This document shows positions 34,278-48,395 of a DNA stretch of 64,000 nt, one piece after another. Numbering within the stretch: position 1 is the stretch's first letter; the number at the start of each line of letters is the position of its first letter. The position numbers were made by a program, and so were the translations under genes. The notes under the pieces were generated by a model that ran no database searches, was not told where the DNA came from, and saw only the letters and a program-made list of their open reading frames with translations. The stretch is from Wuchereria bancrofti (lineage: Eukaryota; Nematoda; Chromadorea; Rhabditida; Onchocercidae): contig SSBO01000004.1 in the NCBI GenBank assembly GCA_005281725.1, positions 930,001 through 994,000 on the forward strand, written 5' to 3'.

Positions 34278-35524
34278 GGGAAGGAATATGAAAATATTGT
34301 TGTAATTATATTTAGTACAAGCAAACCTTGTTTATTCATTATTTGATCTCATTATGGTTTGTTAATCCTTCAATCTCTATTATCTCATTTCAGTATACAT
34401 TTCTTTTAACTGAATTTTTATTTTTGTGTCGTTTCGAAGTGATATTAAATAATGTAAGAAATTATCGCTTCTACCTATCTTTGAGTTCTTACCACGGTGA
34501 GTATTACCCATTATATAAGTAACTGAATCGATAATTATGGAGCAATTTTACATAATTTTCTGTGTTATAATGTACTTCATAGTATTTTAATGAATTGCAC
34601 TTATCCTGTGAATTAGGTCATCTTTTGATTTGTTTTCGAGTTATCTCTACTTTAGAGAAAATCGTTTTTAGTTTTGATAAAATTTTGCTTGCTTTCTCGT
34701 GATTTATTCAGAATGGTGAAAAGATTAAATATCTGTTGAATGGATTGAAAATATGTTCAACCTTACTATATAGGATATCTTTTTAAGTTTTCACTTCTGT
34801 TTATGAATTGATGCTTCCATAAATTATGTGGCTACATATAGAAGTCAGAAGTATATAAAATTATTTTTCCTGAGTGATTTAACTACCGTCAAATATGATG
34901 CACTATCAGTTTTCCTAAACATTATTTTGCTGTTTATCAAAGGATTAGTATTCGTTTCCACATTTTCCAATGATATTGATTCAAATTGTAGTTGTACTAG
35001 AATATATAGTATTAATCATCTCGAATGTCCTAAAATGTATGGAAGATTTACTCTATTTGAGAACGTCAAATTCCGGCGTCTTGTTAGAAATAACTGCAGA
35101 GTTCCTTTCATATAATCATACACTCAAAATGACATTCGTAAAACTGTGACACATTTTTGTTCGCTTGTTTTATTCTTCAACTATTTTACTACTTAATAGA
35201 TCTCTCTTGTTCTCGGTTTTGCTGTTGAAAGTCTAAATTGTTCAGTTACAGAAATGACATAACTATTCAATTTTTCGTTGATGAAGTGTTGTACAGGAAT
35301 TTGTTAGAATGATAAATGAAGATTTGATCTTGTACTCTTTCTAGCATTTTTTTCGAGACGCTTATCGAAATTTGTAGTTTTACTAGAATATATATTCAAA
35401 GCGTTTTTTGCAAAGCTTTGAATTTTCCGTTCTTTTTGCGATAACAGTTGCAGTTAGTTTTCAGGCGGTCGATTGTCCGTGTTGAATTAATTTGTGAATT
35501 TAATAGGCTTCAGTTACGCTCACC
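34278..35524. other. Intergenic between SMC6 and INTS7
   Basis: AT-rich spacer of 1.2 kb between two genes on the same strand. It holds the SMC6 3' UTR and INTS7 promoter. Short open frames at 34328 and 34828 look random. Confidence 0.5.
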
Positions 35525-38500
35525 ATGGATGCATCAACTAGAAGTCATATGACCTTGAATACTCTTGAAAAAGGTGAGATCTTAGGCAAAATAACTTAAT
35601 GGGCTTAAATTTTGTTTACATAACATTTGTAACATAGTCAATGTTCGCTGTGAACATGGAGGTGCAAGTATTCATAAATGGTGTAGGAAGATTGTGGTTT
35701 TCAAGCTATAAGATAGTACATCAAATATTAAATGATAGGAAACTGTCGGTTACATTACATTTAGCAATGATGTTACACTTTTAGTATCTTCTTTGGGGAT
35801 TTCACCCACCTAAGATACTTCTATAGTGCTAATGAAAGATTAGTCTGAGTAAACAGTGAATTCAGGAAATTTTTGAGAGTCATATTCTGAAAATAAGGTA
35901 AAGGAAGATCTCGAATACCTTTGAAAAAGTTGAGATCTGTAGTGATGGTAATGTAGTATTGACGAATAGATTTTGTCTTTCAGGACTGCGCTCACGAGCA
36001 CTGAATGAGAAGATGGCTACGATTGTCAACATGACTACATTTCTGCGTGAGAATCCGTTCCCTTTCTTTGTCAATGCTGCCGTACTCCGACTTTGTGAAG
36101 CATTTCGTGATGAGTGAGTTAATTTTCAAATGGTCAGCATTGGGATAGCTGTCATTTTCATTTTTGATTTCATAAAAAGGACTCTCTTATTAAAAATTTC
36201 TCTAAGGAAAATTTTCCTTTTTTAAGACTTTTTTAAGATGCAAGATGACGTAGAAATTCTTCATTAACCAGACATTTTAAGGATTATCTATATATAATGC
36301 ATGTTTTAGGTGCAATGAGCTGCGCTTATGTATTGTACGAGTAATGGGTGAATGTTCTAGTGAATTAAGGCTTGTTTTCTCAAATGACGAAGTAGCTCGC
36401 CGAGTTCTCAAAGTATCCCATTCAAATGATCCACTTGCTCGTTCACTTACTCTTCAAATACTAGCCAAACTAGCTTCTGTTGTGGCAGAAAATAAGCAGG
36501 TAATGACGTAGAAGTAAGTGAATATTTTGAAGATAGCAAAAATAAGCTTTCTTATATTTCTTATTTTTAATGTTTCTAAGCCATATCGATTATAATTGTA
36601 GGTGCATCATTTGATAGTTACGAGTATCGATTCCGAGGAAGCCCAGGAACGGTTAGCAGCCACTGTGGCGACTGAGGCATTTGTTGGTGTTTCCAGGTTA
36701 TATTTCGCATATCATAATACAACTTTTTTGTTTAAAAAATGTTTTAGTTTTTGAAAGGGATTGTTAGAAGCTCGTCTATTTTGGAAACTATTTTAAAGTT
36801 TTTTTCTAACTTCAGATCTTTTTCGCAAACAGTGTTTGAGAAACTCTGTGTTACGTTTTTATCTCCTCTTGTTTCACCGACTACAAAGATCGGTTTGGTT
36901 GGTGTATTCTCTAATATGCAAGGTGACGTAGAAATCATCATGAAAGTATTTGCACTGAGTGAACGGATACTCAACGAAGCATATAATCAACAGTTAATAC
37001 TAGCACTTATCAAATCACTTACTACATTAGCCGTCTCATGTAAATTCGCTGTATCTGAATTGGTAATTATATAAATAATTTTTTTTCAGTTTGGAAGCTT
37101 TTGTTCCATTTTGATTTTGTTTTGAAAAATGCATTTCATAAAACTATCTTTTTCTTTATTTTTCTTCATATCTTCAGTTAACTTTACTGATAGAAAAGCT
37201 GAAGATATCCAAAGAAAATCGCACTCTTTGTGTTGCCATTCTGTGTAATATTAAACGCTTATCATCAGCCGCACATATGCTAACGGAATCTCATATGCAT
37301 GTTAGTTTTTTTTAGTTTTCAAGCAACATATTGCGTCGTTTAGCGATTCAAATGTTAAGTACAACTATTCCATTCCTTTTATTATTCAATCAAGAACACA
37401 GTTTTCTAACAAAATGTGACGGTTTTACATTAGGACCTGCTGGGTTTCGGGGATACATTAACGGATGATTTGATGCGCGTTTATTGGCTGATAACTCTTG
37501 TTCGTTTCACATCGCAAAATATCCATAAAATTACCGCAACACTTTCAGGTATTTTATTCTGAGTGCTATATTACTTATTGAAAATTCTATTTAGTTCATG
37601 TTTAAAAAAAAACGGATTCAATTCCAAGGCGACTAGAGAGCTAACAGTGGAGAATAAACAGCAGCATTTTGCAGATAACATAGCACATTGGACATATCTT
37701 TTATCGAGTAGAAATGCAGATGTTCGACTTACAGCTCTGCATTTGTATATAAATGTATATAAATATAGTCAAGAACCGAATATTGTATCTGCTTTGAAAA
37801 GCTCTTTTATTATATCACTGTCGACAGTAAAACCTCAAGATTCCGAAAAAGTAAGCTCAAATTTTGAATTGAGTGAAGTTATATATGCGGTCAGAGATTT
37901 GGGGAATTTTGTGTCATCCGAAATTTTGTATCGAGGAGTTTGGAAAGCAAATCAATCAGTTATAAATAATTCGTTCTTTGAGTATTTTTACTGACTTGGG
38001 AAACTAAAATATTATGTTGTCCATTAAATTTCTAGCACAATTTTGTAACTATCGATTACATTCAGTTTTATCGTCTGCTGACTTCCTTCATATGTGATGA
38101 CAGTTGCCCATGTGAAACTGTGGATGCAGTAGTGGACGCTCTGTTAACCGCAGTACTACCGAATTTTTCGGCTTTGCACGTGTTACAATTCTTAGTAGCA
38201 GCTGCTGAAACTCATTCTCATCTTTATTCTCGTCTTCGTGCTTGGTCTATATCGAAACTGAATGAAAATACAAATTTAACGAAATTGACCGTAAGTTATA
38301 ATTGCATTTTGACTTAGGTTATTGTTTTGAATTATTCAAAACTAATTATAATGGTTTGGAAATTCTATCTTAAATTATAAGCAGACAGATGATCTTATTG
38401 CAGCTGTTTTCGTGCTTAGTTTATGCTCCACTGAGCGACGTGACTGGGCTCCCAAAAAATCACTTAGATTTTTGGGGAAATGATCCATGGGTTCTCTATC

Positions 38501-41102
38501 TAGTTGCTCGATCAGCCATGCGCAACGGACATTGGAAGTTGGTTGCTCTTCCTATACTGGAAGTAATCCATAAAAAGGTTGATGCTATACATTGAGCAGT
38601 TTTATTTATAATGTTACTATCTTACATAACTATCACTACAATAGCTCAATTCATTTGCACCAAAGTCTTTTGACTGGACTCCTAACGCTTTTTTTTTTTC
38701 GCTATCTTGTATAATTTCGGACTTCTTATGGTTTGTTTTTCACTTTGCTTTGTGTCAGTTAAGTCGTTTCTTTCCATTGGTGCCACTACTTTAATGTTTC
38801 AAATGCAAATGCTATTTTAGGTGAAATCATTCCAGACGAGAATGTGGCTGACAGCTTTACGAGATATCTGTTGTGCATCACTTTCTGAATTTACGGTTCT
38901 TGCTTTGGAAAAATCTATTGAAAATCTCAATAGTGCTCGACTATCACTTTCTGTTCGTTTGGCATCGTTTTATTTTGTCACTTTATATGAGCCATTTGAT
39001 TTCAAATTTACATTTCCAATTATATTTTTACATTTCTCGGATCGAATGTTTTAGGCTTTATGCTCATCACGAGAATCCCTACGTTATTTCATGTTCCCAT
39101 TGCGGTTTGTAGACTGCCTGTGTAGCATGTATGCGGCTCTACGCAGTTTTTTGGTTATTGTAAATACGAATTTATTACTTAATGATAAGCCAGCTCTTTT
39201 TATCGTGAAAAGAGTTTCAATTCGTTTGCAAGCTTGTGCATTAAGTAAGTCATTTACGATTTTATCCCCTGTAATGAATTGGATTTTCTAGCTGGGAATA
39301 TTTTATTGCCTCTTCTTTCATTACTTTAAATTTTATAAAGACATTCCTTTGGTGAAGACTTGTACCTTCAGGAATGCATAAATGTCGAGATATGTGGCTG
39401 GACTTGTACAAACATTGCTTTGATGCGGATACTAATACTACAACTTTCGTAGAATTGTATGGTGGTATGTGTGCTTTATTCAGTGCTGCGTTGCAGTTAT
39501 TTGCAAAGCAGCAGCCATTGTCGTTAGTTTTATGATTTACTATTGTATATGTTACATATTTATTCGGTTGTATGCAAATGTATTTAGCTCATTCCAAATC
39601 AATTTACATCCTGTATTGATCGTCCAGAATGTATCCATTGGATCAGTTCTATTTATCTTCACAGCTTTGGTGTGTAGGCAACATATAGATAGTAATATCT
39701 ATCTTTCAAATGCAAGAATTTTTCACAGCGCGATCAAATTCATTTGTTCTGTCCTTCCATTATTTCTAACTTCCCGAAAAGCGTAGTGACGTGGAGAATC
39801 TGATTTATGTTATGTTGCCTGCTTAAGAGACTGATTTGCTAAGAGACTGATCAATATGTTATTTGTAGTACAGTTTTACGATTCCAGAAAACTAGCTTTT
39901 ATGTGTTCAGAAAGTTCTCTCTTGGCCAGCAAGATAGTCCAAAACATTCTCCTGAGCTTATTTTCTGTATTTTCAGTCCTTTATCGATATCTTCTTCGTC
40001 GCACTATTCGCTGGCGAATAAGCGTTTGCGCACTTCACTCTTATGGGCTAAAGGAGAAATTGAAAAGCTGGACACTATAGCTTTGGAAAAGAGGCTAACA
40101 AAAAAAGTACTTTGTTTCTCCACTATTTCCACTAATATATCTTTCCTTTAAATTTCCAATTTCATTCTTTTTAGTTCGGAAGCAAGTTATCTGCATTATC
40201 GTACGTAGCGTCTGACTGGTTACTCTGGGCAGTTTTTTCTTTTCTGTTTCAGAAGTTAAAATTTCTTGTGGATACTTTTGGATATTTATGTAATCTTCCG
40301 ATATGTATTCCTCGATTTTTTTTCCAGCAGCTGAAATATACGCAGATAAAGGTATCTATTTTTCGGAACTTCGATAATGTCTTCAACAGAAATTTCATCT
40401 AAAAGCAGTTTAGAATTTTGCCATATTTCTTGGGCGAAATTTGAAGTTTTACCATTATTTCATTTAAGTTAAACGTTTTACCGCAGCCTGGACCAACTGA
40501 GACTGCTATTGGTGTCTCGTCTAACCAGAAAGTGCCAATTTCCATCGAAGGCGCAATCGAGTCGTCGCATGCATTTTCTGTTGATGCTGTCATTGTAAAA
40601 GCGGTAGCAAAATTTGCAAAAGGTGTCAATGTAAGCTATTTCTGGGAAATTTGATTTTTTAAACTATTCCAGAATAAAGCACCACTGTAAAAATAAAGCT
40701 TTTTCGTTCTATAAAAGGTGGGTGGTTTTTCTTCTAAAAAAAACCTGATTTTGTACCAGACTTCATGCTTTTTAAATAGAACACTTTTCCAGAAGGATTG
40801 CTCACAATTGCAAACTGTGATGCCACAGGAAGGGAAATTCTTTAATGCTCAATTTCTTCTTGCATTCCCGCAGGTAACTCATTTCTTTTCTACCTTTTGG
40901 CTAGTCGTATCAGTTTCTAAATGATTTTTTCGTTGTAGACTGAGTTATGAAGCGTAAAATATCAACGTTTCACATCCGATAAAGTGAGTAACATTTTCAG
41001 AGTTGTACGATGGAATTTTCTGTAAATTTTTTGGATAAAGAAACGAAACGACTGTGGGAAAGTGGTGTTACAGCAGAATTGAAAATTCATGTCTCATCGT
41101 GA
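35525..41102 (+). CDS. ints-7: Integrator complex subunit 7
   Basis: Twenty-one exons read in phase, giving about 892 aa (human 962): 35525-35573, 35984-36113, 36310-36499, 36602-36696, 36816-37062, 37178-37300, 37434-37548, 37648-37850, 38066-38290, 38404-38577, 38821-38952, 39055-39244, 39372-39461, 39497-39522, 39588-39673, 39977-40106, 40175-40204, 40253-40351, 40469-40630, 40793-40873 and 41001-41102. Integrator cleaves nascent snRNA and paused mRNA transcripts on RNA polymerase II; INTS7 is an all-helical scaffold subunit. Anchors against the human protein are LCIVRVM with SHSNDPLARSLTLQIL near the N-terminus, GNDPWVLYLVARSAMRNG, HCFDADTNTTTFVEL, IPRFFFQQL, and the C-terminal beta domain from KVPISIEGA to FFNAQFLLAFP. 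Least certain are the 26-nt exon at 39497 and the end of exon 8, where a second donor at 37958 would add 36 codons. Confidence 0.9.
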
Positions 41103-43706
41103 AGCAGTTATTTTTCTGCCGTGTTTTTGTAATTATCGCGTTTGGAATTCTTAGCTTCTTTGACTATCATATTATCAATATGCTTTGTTTTTTACTTTGT
41201 TCTGCAATCCTGAACGAAAATTGATCAATTATTGATGTAAATTGTGGTAAAATACTAACTGTGAACTTACCAGTTTAAAAAAACTGACTAGGAAAGTTTG
41301 TTTTCTAAAATGAACAAGGAGCCTGTTAGTATACTAAGCACATTCAAACAAAAGAGATAATTCCAGGTTTACAAATATATTAAAAAAGATGAAAAAGAAC
41401 ACCAGCAACCCGAAACCGAAAATACAAGTTTGTATCTAGATATAAACAATTCTTGTCTGCTTAATAAAAAAAAATGGATTTTACTTCTACACGAGATGTC
41501 TTGTGTAGAATCTTTTTTGATAAAGGTATTTTAATAGGATGTCGAGAATCAAGTATTGAAGAGTGTGGCATTGGTGATTTCGATAAATGTCATAGACCAT
41601 CTAGGATGGCCTCAGTAATTTCTATTTCAAAATTGAAAAAAAGTTCAGTATGGTGTAAATGCAGCCGGATCTCTTCTTCAGTTGTCAGTAAACAGCTAAT
41701 TTTTGTTAGGAAAAAGAGGAAGAATGATGGTAAGATTAGTGAACAACTAAGATCATTATTCTAAAAAGTTTCCTAAGCAGAAAATATGTCACCTTTATTA
41801 TGACTTCCACCTCGATCTTACAGATGTGTGAACATTATTCTAACATTGTTAAGTCAGAAACAGTTTGGATCACTTGTTTTAATATCCTAATGACAATAAC
41901 TTCATGCTACTCATTTGGATGGGATGGATGGAGAGGTGTTTCATATACCCATAGTAGTTCAAATAGTATTTGAAAAGCTGTTGCATCAAATCCGCCAGAT
42001 TTCATGCTCTAATAACCACAAACAGTGGGATTCATTAAATGTTTTGTTACACCGATTGATGCCGACAAAGTAGCTCATCTTCGTTTCCTATTGTCATATC
42101 AAAAGAAAAAACTCTCTTAATGGTCTAGCTTCTTAGCATTTGAAAATGAGTTTTCAGACATCAACAAACTAGTGAATGTGCGGTTCCTATTTGCAAATGA
42201 ATGTTTGAAGTAGCCAATATTGTTGGAGACATGGATAACGGAGCCACGATCGCTCAAGCGTTTGTTTCATTTATTGGTTCTACTCTTCCTAAAAATATAA
42301 TGATTTGATACGATTAGTTGCAGCACATAACTGGTACGTAGTTTTGACCCGGTCCCCTAAATTTCAGTGATCCTTCATTATCACAAACTGTTCGGTTTCT
42401 CTGTAGCACAACCATTAGCAGTACTACATTAGGTCAGAGGCGGTATCGTAGTTTTTCGAGAGAATCCAGAATTACTGTCAATTCCGCTGTTGTCTAAACC
42501 CTTAATAACCAAATTTGTTTGCAAAAATTTCTATCATTTGCTACTGATAATCTCAATTACAAGTCCCCTCATAATCAGTCATAAATTTTGTACTTTTGGA
42601 GTTGTAAATTTATCAATGAACGACCAAATTCCAAGTTCTTGCAATTTCATACGTATACAGTGTGCATCGTCAATGGAGCCAGTACATTTGATTCAGCTAT
42701 CAGTGAAGATAACTTCTGAACAGTGTTAACTTATGGAGCTGAGAAATCTGTGTCATCTCCATGACTTACAGATGGACACACTACTCGTATTCTAGAAACT
42801 CGCAGGTGACAATCTTTGTAGTACAGAAATAATACCGTCCGGTGAACCGTACTCAAACTTGGCGTGTAGTAATCCAATAAATGCTCAGCTCTCATCGACA
42901 CTATCTTCAACAAGAACCTTCAGTCCCTAAAAACACTAATACCTCCCGCTGCTTCAGTTGATCTACAAACATGGGAATAAGTTCATTTATTAACCAAAAT
43001 GCTGTTGAAAACTGAAATAATCTCCGCGTAAGATTAATATAAATTAGAATGAAAATGATGAAACCAGCCGCAAGCCGAAAAATCACCGAATTAACTTGTA
43101 TTCTTTCAGCTTCACATCTTGAAATTACAAAAATCTCCGCTGTACAGGAGCAACATTTAAACAGAACAAATGAAAAATAAAGCAAAATCGGGTGCCAGTA
43201 TTGAGCCAAAACTTGATATGGTCACCGTCGGCTGGAGAAACTGGAACGCACTAATTTTAAAAAAAGATACCAATTTTAATCTATTGGAAGCAATGCCCTA
43301 GTCTCTTAATTGTCAAATGCTTTGGTGAAGTGCGTTAAACACAGATTAGGTCAATAGTTTTGCAGCTTAAGAGACAGATTCTTTTGCAATGACTCATATG
43401 TTTCATAATAGAATATTACAACAGGAAGAAAGTACGTTCAACAATCAATCTTTAAATGCATTATGAAATAAACGAAACCTGTACATGATTAAAGAAAAAA
43501 CAATGAAATAAAGCGGTGAAAATGCTACTTGAAACGAATGAGCGCATGCCACAGTAATGCTCCGTATGCGTGACAATTATTTTTCTAAACCTATTATCTA
43601 TACAGTTAAAATTAAACGAAATGAATGCTTTCAGGGAAATGCTTTACGAAAAACAATACTAAGGAGATCAAAAACAACAAACACAATTATTCTGCAGCCA
43701 AAAGCA
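41103..43706. other. Gene-poor convergent region
   Basis: No recognisable gene in 2.6 kb between the ends of INTS7 (plus) and MIER1 (minus). A plus-strand frame of 96 codons at 41474-41764 starts with ATG and is Ser/Lys/Cys-rich. A minus-strand frame of 100 codons at 42907-43209 is partly hydrophobic. Neither has flanking exons or known motifs, so both are left uncalled. Confidence 0.4.
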
Positions 43707-46317
43707 TCACTGTAATACGTTTGCAATCGTATCGCTATCCAGATGAGGAAGCGTATTATCTTCTTCATTGTTCCAATCCCAGTTCTTACTTATCAAATCC
43801 ATTTCAGCCGGAATTGCATTTGTCGCTATGTCCAATACATTCACATTACTCCTTTCATCCATGTGATCCATTAATCCACCCATAAAATCACTAAAAACTT
43901 TTGAAATACAACATCTGAAAATACAAGTGGTATAAATTTCAACATGTAAACCTTTGTAACACATACATTTAGAATTAACTGCATTACAACACATATTCCT
44001 CCTAAATATTAACTGCACCTTACTATAATCTATAATCTAAGCAACAAGAATAATGCTTGGAATAACGGTTGTATCGTAATGGACAATCTCAATGCGATAA
44101 AAATAAACACACGTGCAGTTGGGATGGTCTTGGTTTTTCGTTTCGCGAACTCGTTCCTGGTACATATCATGACGTTCTGTTTTCTTCCAAATGTAGTAGA
44201 AGTGTACTATTTCACCGACAGTCCTATGAGGTAACTGAAAATTCAACTTTCAAACTAAAATACTTATCTTGCTGCACGAATCGTACTGAGAAATATCTTC
44301 TCTCTTTTCACTCCCACAGGCTTTTTTGGTAAAACGATGGTAGTAATAAAAATCATTCCGATATCTGAACACTTGCAGACGACTAACATGGTATATAAAT
44401 ACTATTAAAACCAGGAAAAAAAATGAGAATAACGGAAACGAATGTAAGCAATAAAATGAAGAAAATGCATTAACACAGTTTAACACACATCACGAGTTCT
44501 GATGAAAAACATATTAAGGATCAACCACACTGTAAAATTATTACATTTGTGGCTTGACAATAAAAAAAATCAAACATTACAAAGCAAGTAGCATTCATGC
44601 CCACACCTGTTTTAATGCCGAGTAAAAAACAATATTTAAAAAAAAAATCTTACCAATCGCTTAATAAGGCAAAAATTTTTTCCATACATCTGCATACCTC
44701 TTTCGAAAAGTTCGCAGTCCTAAATGCATATGTATTAACAAACTGGCATGATCTGTTTTATATCTCAAACTGCAGGAAAACAAATAAAGAACCTGATCAT
44801 TCCATTTGGCAGGATTTGGTCCAACACTCTTCAGAGGAGCATTAGCACGTGGGAATGGATAACTGGCCAATGCCATGCTTGTATTGTACTTCGCATTCAG
44901 TAGGGCTCTAAATAAGTAATGAACTAAAATAGTAAAACAGTAGAAAATGAAAAATGCCGTTACCTTAATACATAAATAAATTTACTTCAAAGCGTCTTCA
45001 TCATCCTTTACAGGAAAACTTCGACTTGAAATCCCAGATTTACGCGTTTCGACTGGCAAAGATGAGTCATTGCTTTGCAGTACCCTGTCGTAATAATTCT
45101 TCAAATATTCCTCCACTTTCTTCATTGATACATCACAATGAGGTGACCATAAAAGCATTTCAAGCTCTTCTCCTGCATAATATCAAAAATTTTAGTATTA
45201 GAAATTATGAAAACCAAGTTCTTGTAAAAAAAAGAGCACTGAAAAGGTCTTACGTGGACTTCTGGAACCCGTCGACATTGTTTCAGGTACAGAGGCCTGA
45301 TACATTGGCCCCTGCCTCACAATCCTTCGCCAACGATCAGGGGGCACATAATCAGTGTCCTCTTCATTATCATCAACATCTGAGAAATAACCATGCTCTT
45401 TTTTTCCTTTTTTGGAAGACGAAACTGGTGATGCAACTACATCTGAAGGAAAAACGCAAGATTCCAATCAGAAATCTTTGATTTCTGTAACTTGAGGAAT
45501 GATGGGCTACACCAACAAACTAAAATACATATTGTTATTGTTTAACAAAAAATACATATTGTTTTATTGCTTAAAAAAACATTGTTTAAAAAAAAACTCT
45601 TCAAACCTCAGACTCTGATTTCATAGAAGTTGTACAGTCTAATATGTAGGTAACATTATAAATTAGAAAGCAACATAATAAATTAGAAGGCTAAATGTAG
45701 TCTCGAACATGGTAGCTTTACAGAAAAACAATTTGCTAAATCCAATATCAGAATTTGCCTCGCAAATCAGGAAAAAATGCGCACAATAAAAAGAAAATAA
45801 CACGGTATTTGTAACTAACAGAAAGCAAATGTAACCTGTTAGATTCGTTCAAAAATTCAAAGACCAAGAAAGAGAAGTAGAAAAATGTTACCTGGTTCCG
45901 TGAAATCAAGATTCGTAGCTGTATCATCTACGCTTTCAGATTTACGGGTATCATCTGATGTTGATGCGGACTGCGTATCATCATACTCTTCATCAGCAAC
46001 AACGCTGCAGTATTTTTGTCTCAATTCTTCCACTGATAAATTTGCATCATCTTCTAGCATTTTAAGTTCATCTTGATAGTTCTCTTCTGGATGCAACATT
46101 TCCTCTTCGTCTAAAGTACCTGCAAATCACGGAAAAAGTTGCAGTTGAAAATTCCCAATATCCCAAAGCATTCCCTTCTGTGATAAATAGGAGAATGCTT
46201 TTTAAGAGTTCAAATTACCATCGGAAGCAATCAAATATTACCTTCATCATCATATGCTTCTTCGCCTTCTTCATAGTCGTCTTCTGTACGAGAATCAGAA
46301 TGCTCCTCGTCAGTCAT
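43707..46317 (-). CDS. mier-1: MIER1-like ELM2-SANT transcriptional corepressor
   Basis: Eight minus-strand exons join in phase into 388 aa: 46317-46242, 46119-45892, 45442-45254, 45172-44986, 44907-44793, 44719-44654, 44234-44113 and 43890-43707. MIER proteins are nuclear scaffolds that recruit HDAC1/2. The N-terminal 100 aa are strongly acidic (DYEEGEEAYDDE, then LDEEEMLHPEENY). Next comes the MIER-type segment LSVEELRQKY and an ELM2 domain from RRIVRQGPMYQASVPE through ELEMLLWSPH to VEEYL (about 141-205), the HDAC-binding part. The SANT domain (about 258-312) reads AKWNDQDCELFERGM, then YGKNFCLIKR and HRTVGEIVHFYYIWKKTER. After it, HPNCTDFMGGLMD aligns with vertebrate HPGVTDYMDRLLD. The SANT exon border interrupts WNDQ/DCEL. 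A 388-aa size is somewhat shorter than human MIER1 (about 510 aa). Confidence 0.93.
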
Positions 46318-48069
46318 CTCCTACTGATTGAATTGCACTAGCAACAGTGACAGATAAGTGCAGCAGTGTGAATACCTGAAAATGTGGAATAGTTGTAGTA
46401 AAATATGAGGACTTACAGTAAGAAATCTAAAGAATCACTGCAACTGCATGCAACCGAATCATTTCATTTGTATGCTAAAAGGAAGAGTGAACCGAGTTGT
46501 ACTCACTCACCGCAACGAGCAGCCACCACCACAACACTGAACATTCTGCCCCCGCGCCCAACATAAGCCGATCCGCAGTACAGGACAGACTTAACAATCG
46601 ACCACACGCACACTACTACTCAATAAAAGTCGGCCAGGTAGTAGGTGGCGGTACGAAAATATCTGTCCTGCAGCTGACAAGATCATTTCGTGTAGTCGAA
46701 ATTATCGGACGGTGGAGCGAGAGCAGGATTCAGGAGAGGTGACATCCAGACTGGATATGCATGTCACACTTGCCACATCTTTTCTAATCAAATTGTGTGC
46801 TATTGCCAGAAATTAATCCTCTTATTAACGGAAACATGAAATGTTACCTGGGAATTCTTCTCCCATCTAATACACTTGCTAGAGGCAACATTCAAAACAT
46901 AAGTCGAATGACTTAACTTAATAACTGGCCTCAATTGTCCTCTAAAAAGTAGGACACAACATCCTGAATAAGTAAATACGATGAAAGTCAGTTAGTCATA
47001 AGGAAGGAAGAAGACGTATTGGGCAGTGGAGAGAATATTGATTGTTTCATGGATGGCAGATGTACACTGGGAAGATTGGTTGACAGGGATTCTGTAAGCA
47101 TGCCAAAAAAAACTTTAAACTTTTACAGTTCACAGCGATGGTTTATAGCACCTCTTATGCAATAAACAAATGATTAATTAGGACTAATTAAATTGCGATA
47201 CGATTGTTTGAAATTTCGTCAATAAGTATCATTGCTTCCACTTTTGTTATTCTTTTACTTTACAACATTGAATTGTTAAAGAAACTGCAGTCTATATTAT
47301 ACTGAGCAGTGATGCTATATCTAGGTATCCTTTCTGGAAATTTCACCCACCTAATTCCACTCATGGTGTTGCTTATGGAAATCTAGTTCTGTGCATGGTA
47401 TCTTTTTCGATATTCAAGATATGAATATCTTTCCGAGATTCCCAGTTAACAGTTCAGGGAAGTTGCAAGCTCGATGAGAGTTATTTGTTTAATCTCATGA
47501 AAGTGTGAATTTAAGCTGAAAACATAACTGTTAAACGAAGCGCAATCTGACTAATTAGTAAGCCGAGAATCAATTTTGAACGACATTCTTGTATACTTAT
47601 TTTACCTAAATTTTTATGCTAACAGCTATCGTTTGATCAGGAAATGTAAGATACTGGAATGATTCATCACAAGCACACCTTTAAGAAATACTGATTGGAA
47701 TGGCATTTCCACCTGTCTTTCCTTATTCTTCAGTTAGTGATTATTTAGTAATGAATACTACCACTAAGCAAAACACAAACCGTTCACTTCCCAGTTCTCG
47801 ATATCTAATTACTTCTATTTCCCAATCTTGTATTAGCTTTTCTGAGATAGTTTTCGCTAACTCTTAACATATAATTCTAGATTTAATATTATTATAGTCA
47901 CAATCTTATTCAGTTCAAATCTCTCCGATCATATAATCTGGGTAAGATCATTACCATTGAAAATAATAAACTGTGGATCAATGATTCGCGCTTAGTATTG
48001 CTGGGCTCATCTTTCTCTACCAATTAAATTCTTTACAGTTTCTGCTTTTTTTTTCTTTACAGTTTCAGA

Positions 48070-48113
48070 CTTACAAACAGTCGTTTTTTTTTTAAAAAAA
48101 GACTGTTTGTAAG
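48070..48113. repeat. Long fold-back hairpin with T7/A7 inner stem
   Basis: Arms CTTACAAACAGTC (48070-48082) and GACTGTTTGTAAG (48101-48113) match exactly. Inside them a T run faces an A run, extending the stem to about 20 bp with one bulged G and a three-base loop. It lies in intergenic DNA. It may be an artefact-free template-switch product or a transcribed hairpin. Confidence 0.85.
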
Positions 48114-48297
48114 CCCTAGCTTTGATCCATCCTACTCAGACATTTTTTATTTCCTTTCAAGTCTTCATAAATGAATTCTATTTGATAGAAAATCGTCAAT
48201 CCTCGTCCAAGATAACCTTTTTAAGAGAGGCAAAACAATTTTTTATTGGTTGTAGGAAATCGTGGTCGGATTGATTTACATGAAAACATTTCAATGC

Positions 48298-48395
48298 GTT
48301 CTTTATACAGCAGCTGAAATTACAAAGTGAACATACTGGAACAGAGAACTACGTTCAAATGTTTCTGTTTCTTGCAGGAGGTAAGAAAGTCGGAA
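48298..48395 (+). repeat. 98-bp dispersed duplication, copy A
   Basis: Matches 55951-56048 over 98 bp without gaps and with seven mismatches (about 93% identity), in the same orientation 7.6 kb away. It starts GTTCTTTATACAG, contains CTTGCAGGAGGTAAG near the end, and stops abruptly at CGGAA. Both copies keep one plus-strand frame open over most of the unit, but it resembles no protein I know. No terminal inverted repeats or target-site duplications are evident. Confidence 0.85.

Noticed and set aside
39469..39786. 105-codon plus-strand frame in the INTS7 locus
   Set aside because: Spans introns and exons in mixed frames; the homologous exons at 39497-39522 and 39588-39673 explain the region, the latter in a different frame.
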